Origin: Pedobacter sp. SYSU D00535
Lineage (GTDB): Bacteria; Bacteroidota; Bacteroidia; Sphingobacteriales; Sphingobacteriaceae
Length of the DNA stretch: 64,000 nt
NCBI RefSeq assembly: GCF_017355855.1
Contig: NZ_JAFEWD010000001.1
Span: forward strand, 372,001 to 436,000
Reading direction: 5' to 3'
The notes under the pieces were generated by a model, which saw only the letters and a program-made list of their open reading frames with translations, was not told the origin of the DNA and ran no database searches. Each line of letters opens with the position of its first letter. The stretch's first letter is position 1. Below are positions 41,968-54,034 of this stretch, piece after piece. The position numbers and the translations under genes are program-made.

Positions 41968-41998
41968 TTTTCATATTTGAAACAAATATTTATATTTG
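41968..41998 (+). promoter_or_regulatory. susC promoter with overlapping palindromic operator
   Basis: TTTT at 41968-41971 and TATATTTG at 41991-41998 are spaced by 19 nt, close to the Bacteroidota promoter consensus. Three 7-nt half-sites fill this interval in alternating orientation: ATATTTG (41973-41979), CAAATAT (41983-41989) and ATATTTG (41992-41998), forming two overlapping perfect inverted repeats with 3-nt and 2-nt centres. A regulator bound here would block polymerase. The divergent IclR protein is the natural candidate. Confidence 0.6.
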
Positions 41999-42108
41999 AA
42001 CAACAACGCCTATAGAAATCTAAAACGTTTTCCTAGAAAACTGCAGAAGCTCTGATACTTCTTGCATAGCCACTAACAACCAAATTATAAACAATTAACT
42101 ATTAGGTT

Positions 42109-42201
42109 ATGAAAAACAGCACGTAAAAGAAACCCCGGTCTTTTTTGTCACTGGTTTTTCCGGTTACCTTTCTTTTTTATTTGGTTCCCGGAGAAGGCTA
42201 A
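42109..42201 (+). other. Interrupted signal-peptide-like frame in the susC leader
   Basis: An ATG at 42109 begins MKNST and stops at 42124. The same frame then continues KKPRSFLSLVFPVTFLFYLV before a second stop at 42199. The basic stretch plus hydrophobic core looks like a SusC-type signal peptide broken by one stop codon, about 180 bp upstream of the true SusC start, which itself begins MKNSK. It may be a remnant of an earlier 5' end or a short leader ORF. Chance cannot be excluded. Confidence 0.3.
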
Positions 42202-42289
42202 GATGGGCCCAAAATACCTACGCAACTAATGCTTGATTTGAAAATTGTCACTCAAGCTTTTCCATCATCTACTAATCAACTACCGAACC

Positions 42290-45200
42290 ATGAAAAATTC
42301 AAAGCTTAATTTCTTTGGCGAAAGGAAAACACGAATTTGGTATATTTTTCTTTCCTTTCTTTTGTTCGCGAATCTTCCCGTTAAGTTACTTGCACAAAAT
42401 ACCGTTACGGTTACTGGTAAAGTAAGTTCGGCTGAAGGGGAGACCTTACCCGGGGTGACAATTAAGGTAAAAGGAAGCACTACCGGCACCTCTACTGATC
42501 TTAATGGAAATTATCAGCTCAAACTCCAGGAAGGTTCTACACTTGTTTTTTCCTACCTCGGCTACCTGACGCAGGAAGTTCCTCTCAATGGTAGGACCGT
42601 AATTAACGTTCAGCTCGCTTCGGACTCAAAAGCGTTGGAAGAAGTGGTGGTGGTTGGATATGGAACGCAAAAAAGGGCCAACCTTACCGGGTCTGTAGCA
42701 ACTGTTTCAGCTGAAACTTTAACGGAGCGTCCGGCACCCAATGCTGCCAACTTACTGCAGGGAAGAGTTCCGGGATTACAAGTAACTCAGCCCTCTGCCG
42801 AACCCGGTCGCGACAACCCAAATTTACTAATTCGAGGCCGCGGATCCTTTGCCGGGGGTACTAATAACAGTCCGTTAGTACTTATCGATGGTGTTACAGG
42901 GTCTCTCAACAACCTTTCCCCTGATGACATCGAAAATGTTACGGTACTAAAAGACGCGGCTTCCGCTGCTATTTATGGAGCTAGAGCAGCAAATGGAGTA
43001 GTGCTTGTTACCACCAAAAAAGGCCGGAAGGGTAAGGCTTCTATAAGTTATCGGGTAAATGTAGGCAGGCATACACCCACAGCTCTACCTGATCTGATTA
43101 CCAACTCTGCTGAGTATATGGAGCTATATAACCAAGCCGCTCCGAAATCCGGTCTTGTTTTATACGATCCGGTTGAAATTGAAAAGTATCGGAACGCTAC
43201 TGACAGAAATCTCTACCCTAATTTCGACTACGTCGACTACTATATCAACCCTGCTAACGTCAGCAACCACAACATCTCCATATCCGGGGGAGGTGAAAAC
43301 AGCGCCTACAATATTTCTCTGGGCTATCTTGATCAAAAGGCGATGATTAAAGGTTACAACTTTAACAGGTACAACGGCCTTCTCAACTATTCTAATGATG
43401 TAAACAAGTACATAACTGTTGGAACCTCTTTGAATCTAACCTATAAAGATCGCAAAGAGCCTCCCTTTACGGGCGAAAACATAGCGCTTTCAATCTACGC
43501 CGCCGGTCCCTTATACGCACCGTTTTTGCCGGACGGAAGTGGAAGAGTGGCCTCCAAGGCTTATGCTTTCGAAGGCCGAAACAGAAATCCCCAGGAGTAT
43601 TATGAAATGGGCAATCAGAACACACAGGAATATAATTTGAACGGGCAGGCTTTTATTGACGTGAAGCCGCTGAAGGGTTTGGTGTGGACCACAAAGTTCG
43701 CCCTTAACTACGTGGACGAGTACTACAAGATGTATCAGAAAAACTACTCTGCTTATTTGTTTCAGAAAACCCCAGGGGCAGCTGATTATACATTCAACAC
43801 TTTCGGTCCTGATATATTAGGAGTAACTGATCAGTATTCAAAGGTTATAAATCCTACAATTTATTCCATCCTGACTTATGACACGCAATTTGCAACCAAC
43901 CACAGCTTGCGTGCAATGGCTGGCTATGAACAGGTATCTAACAGAAACCAGAACTTAAGAGGAAGAAGAATTAATACAGTAGCGCCGGTGCTTACAGATC
44001 TTACAGGATACCTTCCTACCTCTGAGTCCCTTTACTTTACTCACCCCCGGCTTCCTTCGCTGGCAGCTCCGGCAGAATGGGGTCTGAGGTCTATCTTTGG
44101 GCGGCTGAACTATAGCTATAAAGGTAAATACTTATTAGAAGGTAATTTGAGGTACGACGGCACCTCAAAAGTGTCCCCGGAATATAGGTGGGGTGTTTTC
44201 CCTTCGGTATCCGCAGGTTGGACCGTGTCAGAGGAGAATTTTATAAAAAATAATATTAGCTGGCTCAGTTTCTTCAAGCTTAGGGCTTCCTATGGGGTGT
44301 TGGGGAATCAGGATGTAGGCACCTATTTGTATCAGGACAACTTGGTAATCAGCAACGTCTTTTACCCCTTTGGTAACACAGCACTGCAGCAGGGGGCTGT
44401 TAATAACGTATTTCGCGATCAAAGCCTAAGATGGGAGTCAACCAGTATGCTTGATTTCGGCTTCGATATGGATATTCGTAACGGCTTCCTCGGTGTTAGT
44501 TTTGATTGGTTCAACAAAAAGACCTATGACATTCTGGCTTCGCAACCGGTTCCTATGAGCCTCGGACTAAACGCTCCTACAACAAACGACGGTGAGATGC
44601 GAAATAGAGGGATCGAACTAACGATGTCGCATCAGAACAAAATAGGACAGTTCACCTATGGAGCGAACTTTCTGATATCTACCGCCAGAAATACGCTGAC
44701 ACACATACGGGTTCCAAACGAATCAGGAGCAAATATCAGAAGGGTCGGGCTGCCATACGATGCACACTATTTATATGTATGGGACGGAGTTTTCCAGGAA
44801 GAAGACATCAATAACCCCAATGTCCCTGTCCATGCGCTGAATAATAATCCTGCTCCTGGAGATCTTAAAATGAAGGATCTCACGAACGATGGAATTGTCG
44901 ATGTAAATGACAGGCAGGTGGTCGACGGCTATTATCCGGATTTCACTTATTCCTTCGGTTTAAATTTTGGATTTAAACGCTTTAGCTTGAACGCCTTCTT
45001 CCAGGGAGTGGAAGGAATCACCAGTCGGGTGACAGGTTGGGGTATAGATCCTTTCCATCAGGGAGCACCTCCAACAACAAAATGGAGAAATGCCTGGACT
45101 CCCGAGAACAGAAGTAATACCCTTCCTGCCATCTACGTACAAGGTTATAGGGGGGTAAACGCCTATTCCGGTTCCACATTCTTTCTGCAAGATGCCTCTT

Positions 45201-45418
45201 ATTTAAGGCTCAAAAACATTGTTCTTGGCTACAATCTCCCTACATCAATTGCCAACAAAGTAGGGGCACAAGACATCGGTATTTATGTATCCGGAGACAA
45301 TCTTTTCACCATTACTAAATACGAAGGGGGCGACCCAGAGAGGGCGAGTCCGACTGGAAACTTTGCTCAGTATCCTCAAGCAAAAATTTATAATGTCGGT
45401 CTTAATGTTAAATTTTAA
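42290..45418 (+). CDS. SusC/RagA-family TonB-dependent outer-membrane transporter
   Basis: The 1042-residue protein has a long basic signal peptide ending KLLAQN. A carboxypeptidase-like sandwich follows (VTGKVSSAEGETLPGVTIKV), then the TonB-box-like region (EEVVVVGYGTQKR), the plug (about 105-230: LLQGRVPGLQV, VLIDGV, IENVTVLKDAASAAIYGARAANGVVLVTTKKG) and a 22-strand barrel to the end. There is no STN domain, so it is not a FecR signaller, agreeing with control by the IclR protein. With SusD it imports oligosaccharides in TonB-dependent fashion. I chose the ATG at 42290 over one at 42245 because it directly precedes the signal peptide. SusD follows 12 bp downstream. Confidence 0.95.
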   Translation: MKNSKLNFFGERKTRIWYIFLSFLLFANLPVKLLAQNTVTVTGKVSSAEGETLPGVTIKVKGSTTGTSTDLNGNYQLKLQEGSTLVFSYLGYLTQEVPLNGRTVINVQLASDSKALEEVVVVGYGTQKRANLTGSVATVSAETLTERPAPNAANLLQGRVPGLQVTQPSAEPGRDNPNLLIRGRGSFAGGTNNSPLVLIDGVTGSLNNLSPDDIENVTVLKDAASAAIYGARAANGVVLVTTKKGRKGKASISYRVNVGRHTPTALPDLITNSAEYMELYNQAAPKSGLVLYDPVEIEKYRNATDRNLYPNFDYVDYYINPANVSNHNISISGGGENSAYNISLGYLDQKAMIKGYNFNRYNGLLNYSNDVNKYITVGTSLNLTYKDRKEPPFTGENIALSIYAAGPLYAPFLPDGSGRVASKAYAFEGRNRNPQEYYEMGNQNTQEYNLNGQAFIDVKPLKGLVWTTKFALNYVDEYYKMYQKNYSAYLFQKTPGAADYTFNTFGPDILGVTDQYSKVINPTIYSILTYDTQFATNHSLRAMAGYEQVSNRNQNLRGRRINTVAPVLTDLTGYLPTSESLYFTHPRLPSLAAPAEWGLRSIFGRLNYSYKGKYLLEGNLRYDGTSKVSPEYRWGVFPSVSAGWTVSEENFIKNNISWLSFFKLRASYGVLGNQDVGTYLYQDNLVISNVFYPFGNTALQQGAVNNVFRDQSLRWESTSMLDFGFDMDIRNGFLGVSFDWFNKKTYDILASQPVPMSLGLNAPTTNDGEMRNRGIELTMSHQNKIGQFTYGANFLISTARNTLTHIRVPNESGANIRRVGLPYDAHYLYVWDGVFQEEDINNPNVPVHALNNNPAPGDLKMKDLTNDGIVDVNDRQVVDGYYPDFTYSFGLNFGFKRFSLNAFFQGVEGITSRVTGWGIDPFHQGAPPTTKWRNAWTPENRSNTLPAIYVQGYRGVNAYSGSTFFLQDASYLRLKNIVLGYNLPTSIANKVGAQDIGIYVSGDNLFTITKYEGGDPERASPTGNFAQYPQAKIYNVGLNVKF

Positions 45419-45430
45419 AAGAACAGAGCT

Positions 45431-46990
45431 ATGCATAATCAACATAAATTATCAGTTCTTCTGGCAGCTGGATTGCTGCTTGGAATCGCTTCCTGTAAGA
45501 AAGATTTTTTAGATAAAAATCCTCCAAATAGTGTGTCCAGCGAGATTTTTTGGGCATCTGAGAGTGATGTCCAAACTGGACTTGCAGGTGTATACTCCCG
45601 ACTTCAACAGAATTTCCTGGGCTATGAGCGCGTATATCTGGAAGGGTTGACCGATAATGCTTATCTCGATCCAGGTAACGGAAATCAGTCCAATATGCAG
45701 GTGATGACTACTGGTGGTATTAATGCCGGCCTTACAGGTGCAATGACAAATATGTACAGCACGCCCTATAGGGCTATCTCATCCGTTAACTATTTTCTGG
45801 CCAATGTAGACCGCGCCCCTGTCAGCGAGGCAAACAAAAATGTTTATAAGGCAGAGGTGCGCTTTATCAGGGCTTTGGCTTATTTTGATCTGGTTCAGGC
45901 CTTCGGCCCCGTTCCCATTTACCGTACCTATTTTAAAACATTAGATGAGTATAAAATTCCGAAGAGTACCGCTGCTGAGGTTTATGCCTTCATTGAAGAA
46001 GACCTTGATTTTGCTATTGCAAACCTGCCTGACATCAAATACAACGGTCACGCGGTAAAAGGAAGCGCCCAAGGCCTGAAGGCCAGGGTTTTGGTGACAC
46101 AGAAAAAATGGGACCAGGCTGTGCCACTACTACAGGACATCATAAACAACGCCGCGGGCAAGTTCTCGTTATCGAACAATTATGCTGCACTGTTCCGTAG
46201 CAGCGGACAAACCAATCCTGCAGTAAACAGCGAGATCATGTTTTCTACGCAGTACCTGGCGCCAAGTAATGTACACAGAACAAGCCCTGGAGCCGCAGGA
46301 ATGAATATTGAATTTGTCCGGGATCTTTTGATACAGCCATATAAAGATCTGGTGGATGATTATCAGATGAAAGACGGCTTGCCTGCTAATGAATCTCCGC
46401 TGTTTAATCCGGCAAGTCCTTACGCAAACCGCGATCCTCGTCTGGATCTCACTATTAAATTACCCGGTGAAGTTTGGAGAAATCCGGCAGGGACCGTCAT
46501 TGCCCCACCAGCGGAGCCGGCTACAGGCTTTGTCCTTGAGAAATACATTGACCTATCGATTGCTCCATTTACCGCTGCAACAGCTACAGCCACCGATGTA
46601 GATTTAATTCATCTGAGATATGCTGATATACTTCTGATGTACGCCGAAGCAAAAAACGAACTCTCTGGTCCCGATGGCACTGTCTACGATGCCATAGACC
46701 AGGTTAGGGGAAGACCGGGTATCAACATGCCGCCTGTCGACCGTGCTCGTTATGATACGAAGGAAGAACTGCGGGAGTTTATCAGACATGAACGAAGAGT
46801 GGAGTTTGCATTTGAAGGCCAGCGGTACAATGACCTGAAACGCTGGAATATTGCACACGTAAAGCTTCCGACATTGAAAACGCCGGGCAACACCGTACTT
46901 GTTTTCGAAATCCGAAATTATCTCCTGCCGTTGCCCTCATCCGAGCTATTGAACAACCCTCAATTGGAACAAAACCCGGATTACAGGTAG
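45431..46990 (+). CDS. SusD/RagB-family glycan-binding lipoprotein
   Basis: The 519-residue protein has a lipoprotein signal with Cys at residue 22 (LLLGIASCKKDFLDKNPPN). The SusD tetratricopeptide-like helices follow, with AEVRFIRALAYFDLVQAFGPVPIY typical of the family, and the C-terminal block RYADILLMYAEAKNEL, FIRHERRVEFAFEGQRYNDLKRW and YLLPLPSSELLNNP. It caps the SusC barrel at the cell surface and binds the incoming glycan. It is the second gene of the susCD pair; a 276-bp gap then separates it from the GH2-led operon. Confidence 0.95.
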   Translation: MHNQHKLSVLLAAGLLLGIASCKKDFLDKNPPNSVSSEIFWASESDVQTGLAGVYSRLQQNFLGYERVYLEGLTDNAYLDPGNGNQSNMQVMTTGGINAGLTGAMTNMYSTPYRAISSVNYFLANVDRAPVSEANKNVYKAEVRFIRALAYFDLVQAFGPVPIYRTYFKTLDEYKIPKSTAAEVYAFIEEDLDFAIANLPDIKYNGHAVKGSAQGLKARVLVTQKKWDQAVPLLQDIINNAAGKFSLSNNYAALFRSSGQTNPAVNSEIMFSTQYLAPSNVHRTSPGAAGMNIEFVRDLLIQPYKDLVDDYQMKDGLPANESPLFNPASPYANRDPRLDLTIKLPGEVWRNPAGTVIAPPAEPATGFVLEKYIDLSIAPFTAATATATDVDLIHLRYADILLMYAEAKNELSGPDGTVYDAIDQVRGRPGINMPPVDRARYDTKEELREFIRHERRVEFAFEGQRYNDLKRWNIAHVKLPTLKTPGNTVLVFEIRNYLLPLPSSELLNNPQLEQNPDYR

Positions 46991-47266
46991 AAGCTCGGGG
47001 GCTTGAGGAAATAGAGAAGCTATACCTGAAGGATTTTTACAAGATTAAAAGGCAAATTATAGTCCTGAAAGCTAAAATTGTACAATATATAGAGAACATG
47101 TTATAAAAATCACTTTTAGCGACCCTCTATATTTGCCTTTTAACTAACCGAACTTTTAATACTTAGATGAATCCATAAGCCGTTTTTAATACGTTGGTGC
47201 CAGTTTTTTGCATCAGCCGGCCTTCATTAAGAAGTTCGTTCTGTTGACAATTTTAAAGATTTTTGA
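46991..47266 (+). promoter_or_regulatory. Intergenic region with candidate promoter for the GH2-led operon
   Basis: This 276-bp gap contains no gene. TATATTTG at 47128-47135 fits the Bacteroidota -7 consensus, but no TTTG-type -33 element sits at the expected distance. Transcription of the downstream catabolic operon may start here or read through from susCD. Confidence 0.35.
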
Positions 47267-50551
<3,285 letters not shown>

Positions 50552-50560
50552 ACATTGACC

Positions 50561-51724
50561 ATGAGTTTAAAAAAGATAACACTAAAAGGAATCACCTGGA
50601 ACCATAGCCGGGGTTTTGTGCCAATGGTGGCAACGGCTCAACGTTTTACAGAACTGAATCCATCCGTTGAAATAGTTTGGGAAAAAAGAAGTCTGCAGCA
50701 GTTTGCTGATTTCTCGATCGAGGAGCTTGCCAAACGTTTCGATCTTTTGGTTATCGACCATCCATGGGCTGGTTTTGCCGCAAAAACAAAATCGATTGTA
50801 CCTCTGGATGAATACCTAACCAAAGGCTTTATGCAAGATCAGGAACAGAACACCGTTGGGCGTTCGTTCGAGAGCTACTCATACGATGGCCATCAGTGGG
50901 CCCTGGCTATAGATGCTGCTACTCCGGTAGCTTCCAGTCGCCCGGACCTGTTTGAAAAGTACGGACTTGAGCTTCCTAAATCTTTCGACGACCTGATCGC
51001 TCTAGCAGACAAGGGACTGGTTGCGTTTGCAGGAATTCCGATCGATGTGTTAATGAGCTTCTACATGTTCTGCTGCTCACTGGGTGAAGATCCTTGTCAG
51101 CAGGAAGACCAGGTGATCAGTCAGGAAACCGGGATTAAAGCACTAAAGCTTTTTAGAGAATTAGCGACACGTGTTCATGCTGATAATTTTCATCGCAACC
51201 CCATTCAAGTGTATGAAGCAATGACGAAAACGGACCAGGTTGCTTATTGTCCTTTTGCCTACGGCTACTCGAATTACTCAAGAAGGGGTTACGCAAGAAA
51301 ACTGCTTCATTTCCACGATATGGTTTCCATAGATGGAAAAACGAACCTGAAAAGTACTCTAGGAGGAACTGGTCTCGCTGTTTCTTCAAGTTCGAAAGAC
51401 ATTTCGTTGGCCGTTCAGTATGCTAATTTTGTTGCCTCTGCTGAATCTCAGCAAACCGTATTTTTTGAAAACGGAGGACAACCCGGTCATTTGGCTGCCT
51501 GGTTGGATGAGGAGAACAATCGTCAGACCTGTAACTATTTCAAGAATACACTTCCAGCCTTAGAAAGAGCCTTTTTACGTCCTCGTTACCATGGTCACAT
51601 GTTCTTTCAAGATCATGCAGGCGATCTGGTGCGCGACTACCTGATGAAAGGTGGCAGCGAAGAGGAAGTGCTGGAGAAAATGAATGAACTATATTTAAAA
51701 TCGCGAAATCTACAGCCTGCATGA
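50561..51724 (+). CDS. Solute-binding-protein-fold protein without signal peptide (first copy)
   Basis: The 387-residue protein matches family 1 extracellular solute-binding proteins of ABC importers (VPMVATAQRFTELNPSVEIVWEKR, FDLLVIDHPWAGFAAKTKSIVPLDEY, GHQWALAIDAATPVASSRPDLFEKYGL, LGGTGLAVSSSSKDISLAVQYANFV). It begins directly with MSLKKITLKGITWNHSRGF and has neither a signal peptide nor a lipobox, so it should stay in the cytosol. No ABC permease or ATPase gene is in the window. The ATG at 50561 is preferred to a TTG at 50555. Its TGA overlaps the start of the first CoA-transferase by four bases. It may be a cytosolic sugar carrier or sensor, or an enzyme on this fold. Confidence 0.8.
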   Translation: MSLKKITLKGITWNHSRGFVPMVATAQRFTELNPSVEIVWEKRSLQQFADFSIEELAKRFDLLVIDHPWAGFAAKTKSIVPLDEYLTKGFMQDQEQNTVGRSFESYSYDGHQWALAIDAATPVASSRPDLFEKYGLELPKSFDDLIALADKGLVAFAGIPIDVLMSFYMFCCSLGEDPCQQEDQVISQETGIKALKLFRELATRVHADNFHRNPIQVYEAMTKTDQVAYCPFAYGYSNYSRRGYARKLLHFHDMVSIDGKTNLKSTLGGTGLAVSSSSKDISLAVQYANFVASAESQQTVFFENGGQPGHLAAWLDEENNRQTCNYFKNTLPALERAFLRPRYHGHMFFQDHAGDLVRDYLMKGGSEEEVLEKMNELYLKSRNLQPA

Positions 51725-52878
51725 AACGACCGCTCGACGGATTGCTAGTACTTGAGTTCTGCCAGTTTCTGGCGGGCCCTTCGGCTGGACTAAAATTGGC
51801 CGACCTGGGAGCGCGTGTGATCAAAATTGAGCGGCCGGTAAAAGGTGAGGCTTGTCGTCAGCTTGCTATCAAAAACCTTTTTGTAGGATCAGACAGCTTA
51901 CTTTTTCACACGATCAATAGGAATAAAGAATCCTATGCCGCAGATCTGAAAAACCGGGAAGATCTCGAAAACGTGAAAAAACTGATCGAGAAGGCAGATG
52001 TGGTGACTCATAACTTCCGCCCGGGAGTAATGGAAAAAATCGGGCTGGACTTTGAGTCGGTAAAGCAAATCAACCCTAAGATTATTTACGGAGTGGTTAC
52101 CGGCTACGGGCAGGAAGGGCCATGGGCAAACAAGCCGGGGCAGGATCTCCTGGTTCAATCTCTTTCCGGACTTACCCAACTGACAGGCACCAGCAATGAC
52201 GGTCCCGTTCCATTCGGTTTGTCAGTAGCTGACACTATGTGCGGCAATCATCTTACCCAGGGAATTCTGGCGGCTTTACTCAAAAGAGCTAAAACAGGTA
52301 AGGGGGTTCTGGTAGAGGTTTCCTTATTGGAGTCGACCCTGGACCTACAGTTTGAAGTGTTAACTACCTATCTCAATGATGGAGGAAAACTGCCGCAGAG
52401 AAGTTCGGTAAGAGGTGCCGGACATGCTTATCTAAGTGCACCTTACGGGATTTATCAAACTGCCGATGGTTATATTGCCCTTGCCATGGGGAACCTTCCG
52501 TCTATTGGAAATGTTATTGGTTGCGATATTTCCGCAACTTTTCCTGATCCGGAATCCTGGTTTGATAAGCGAGATGAGATTGGAGCACTTTTTTCGGAAA
52601 TCATTCTGAAAAGAAAAACGCAGGACTGGCTGCTAGACCTGGAACAAGCCGGCATCTGGAGCGCAGCTGTTTTGAACTATCAGGAAGTATTTGCACAACC
52701 GGGGGTAGCTGCCTCAGGAGTAGTGCAAGAACTTAAAACTGCAGAGGGAACCGAAATAAAAACAACTCGCAGTCCTATCCGGATCAATGAGGCAAAGCTT
52801 TATTCACCTAAAGTTGCGCCCCAGGTAGGAGAGAACACGCTACTTATCAACCAGGAGTTTAACTTGCAACCGAGCTAG
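51721..52878 (+). CDS. CaiB/BaiF (class III) CoA-transferase, first copy
   Basis: The 385-residue protein has the class III CoA-transferase landmarks: [30 protein letters not shown] at the N-terminus, [16 protein letters not shown], the [17 protein letters not shown] block, and the catalytic Asp as D171 in [21 protein letters not shown]. The C-terminal part has the small domain with [17 protein letters not shown]. Such enzymes move CoA between carboxylic acids through an aspartyl-CoA intermediate. It overlaps the previous gene by four bases, is followed 1 bp later by a paralogue, and may form an interlocked heterodimer with it. The substrate is unknown; a carboxylate-bearing sugar derivative is the contextual guess. 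Confidence 0.9.
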   Translation: MKRPLDGLLVLEFCQFLAGPSAGLKLADLGARVIKIERPVKGEACRQLAIKNLFVGSDSLLFHTINRNKESYAADLKNREDLENVKKLIEKADVVTHNFRPGVMEKIGLDFESVKQINPKIIYGVVTGYGQEGPWANKPGQDLLVQSLSGLTQLTGTSNDGPVPFGLSVADTMCGNHLTQGILAALLKRAKTGKGVLVEVSLLESTLDLQFEVLTTYLNDGGKLPQRSSVRGAGHAYLSAPYGIYQTADGYIALAMGNLPSIGNVIGCDISATFPDPESWFDKRDEIGALFSEIILKRKTQDWLLDLEQAGIWSAAVLNYQEVFAQPGVAASGVVQELKTAEGTEIKTTRSPIRINEAKLYSPKVAPQVGENTLLINQEFNLQPS

Positions 52879-52879
52879 C

Positions 52880-54034
52880 ATGAAGCCACTTGAAGATTAT
52901 TTCGTTATAGATTTCAGTCAATTCCTTTCGGGACCATCAGCCAGCCTTCGTTTGGCCGATCTTGGTGCGAGGGTTATAAAAATAGAACGACCGGACACAG
53001 GCGACATTTGTCGTACACTCTACACTTCTAATTTGGTGATGAATGGGGAATCTTCCGTATTCCACGCCATCAATAGAAACAAGGAAAGCTTTGCCGCTGA
53101 TCTTAAAAATGAGGATGACTGCAAGGCTGTGTGGCAACTGCTCGAACAGGCGGATGTCGTGATGCACAACTTCCGACCGGGTGTTATGGAACGCCTCGGT
53201 TTTGATTACAAAAGCGTAAGCAGGATCAATCCCGGGGTAGTTTATGGGGAGATTTCCGGCTATGGATCGGAGGGAGAGTGGAAGGACAAGCCTGGGCAGG
53301 ATCTCCTGCTACAATCGCTGACGGGACTAACCTGGCTAAGTGGAAACGCAGATCATGGACCTGTTCCGATGGGTTTATCAATTGTGGACATGCTGGCCGG
53401 GGCACACCTTTCCCAGGGAATTCTTGCTTGTCTTTACGGTAAAATCAAAACAGGAGAAGGCGCTCTGGTTCAGGTCAGCATGCTCGATTCGTCGCTAGAC
53501 TTTCAATTTGAAACCGTCACTACCTTTTTGAACGATGGGAATGCCCTTCCTGAAAGAACAAAATCGAATAACGCTAACGCTTACCTCGGTGCTCCTTACG
53601 GGATTTATCAAACTGCGGATGGACATCTCGCTTTAGCGATGGGCTCAATCCCGGTTCTTGCAAAGCTGTTGGAATGCGAGGAGCTTGAGCAATTTGTAGA
53701 TCCGGCGGAAGCCTTTACAAAACGAGACCAAATTAAAGGTGTCCTGGCCAGCCACCTAAAAAAAGGAACTACCGGGAAGTGGTTATCTGTTCTGGAACCT
53801 GCCGATATCTGGTGTGCAGACGTGTTAAACTGGGATCAGTTGATGAACCACGAAGGCTTCAAAGTTTTAGACATGGTACAGGAAGTACAGATGACCGACG
53901 GCTATTCCTATCAAACCACCCGCTGCCCGATAAGGCTCGATGGTGAAATTTTTAGTTCTCCAAAAGGATCTCCTAAGATCGGGGAGGATAACGACCAAAT
54001 AACAAAGGAATTTTTACAGCTAGAGAAAAACTAA
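52880..54034 (+). CDS. CaiB/BaiF (class III) CoA-transferase, second copy
   Basis: The 384-residue paralogue of the preceding gene shares most landmarks ([51 protein letters not shown], and the catalytic Asp D170 in [20 protein letters not shown]). The two sequences are clearly related along their length, which points to tandem duplication and divergence. Keeping both catalytic Asp residues suggests that both are active, perhaps on different acceptors. Its TAA overlaps the ATG of the next solute-binding-like gene by one base, and it begins 1 bp after the previous stop. Confidence 0.9.
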   Translation: MKPLEDYFVIDFSQFLSGPSASLRLADLGARVIKIERPDTGDICRTLYTSNLVMNGESSVFHAINRNKESFAADLKNEDDCKAVWQLLEQADVVMHNFRPGVMERLGFDYKSVSRINPGVVYGEISGYGSEGEWKDKPGQDLLLQSLTGLTWLSGNADHGPVPMGLSIVDMLAGAHLSQGILACLYGKIKTGEGALVQVSMLDSSLDFQFETVTTFLNDGNALPERTKSNNANAYLGAPYGIYQTADGHLALAMGSIPVLAKLLECEELEQFVDPAEAFTKRDQIKGVLASHLKKGTTGKWLSVLEPADIWCADVLNWDQLMNHEGFKVLDMVQEVQMTDGYSYQTTRCPIRLDGEIFSSPKGSPKIGEDNDQITKEFLQLEKN

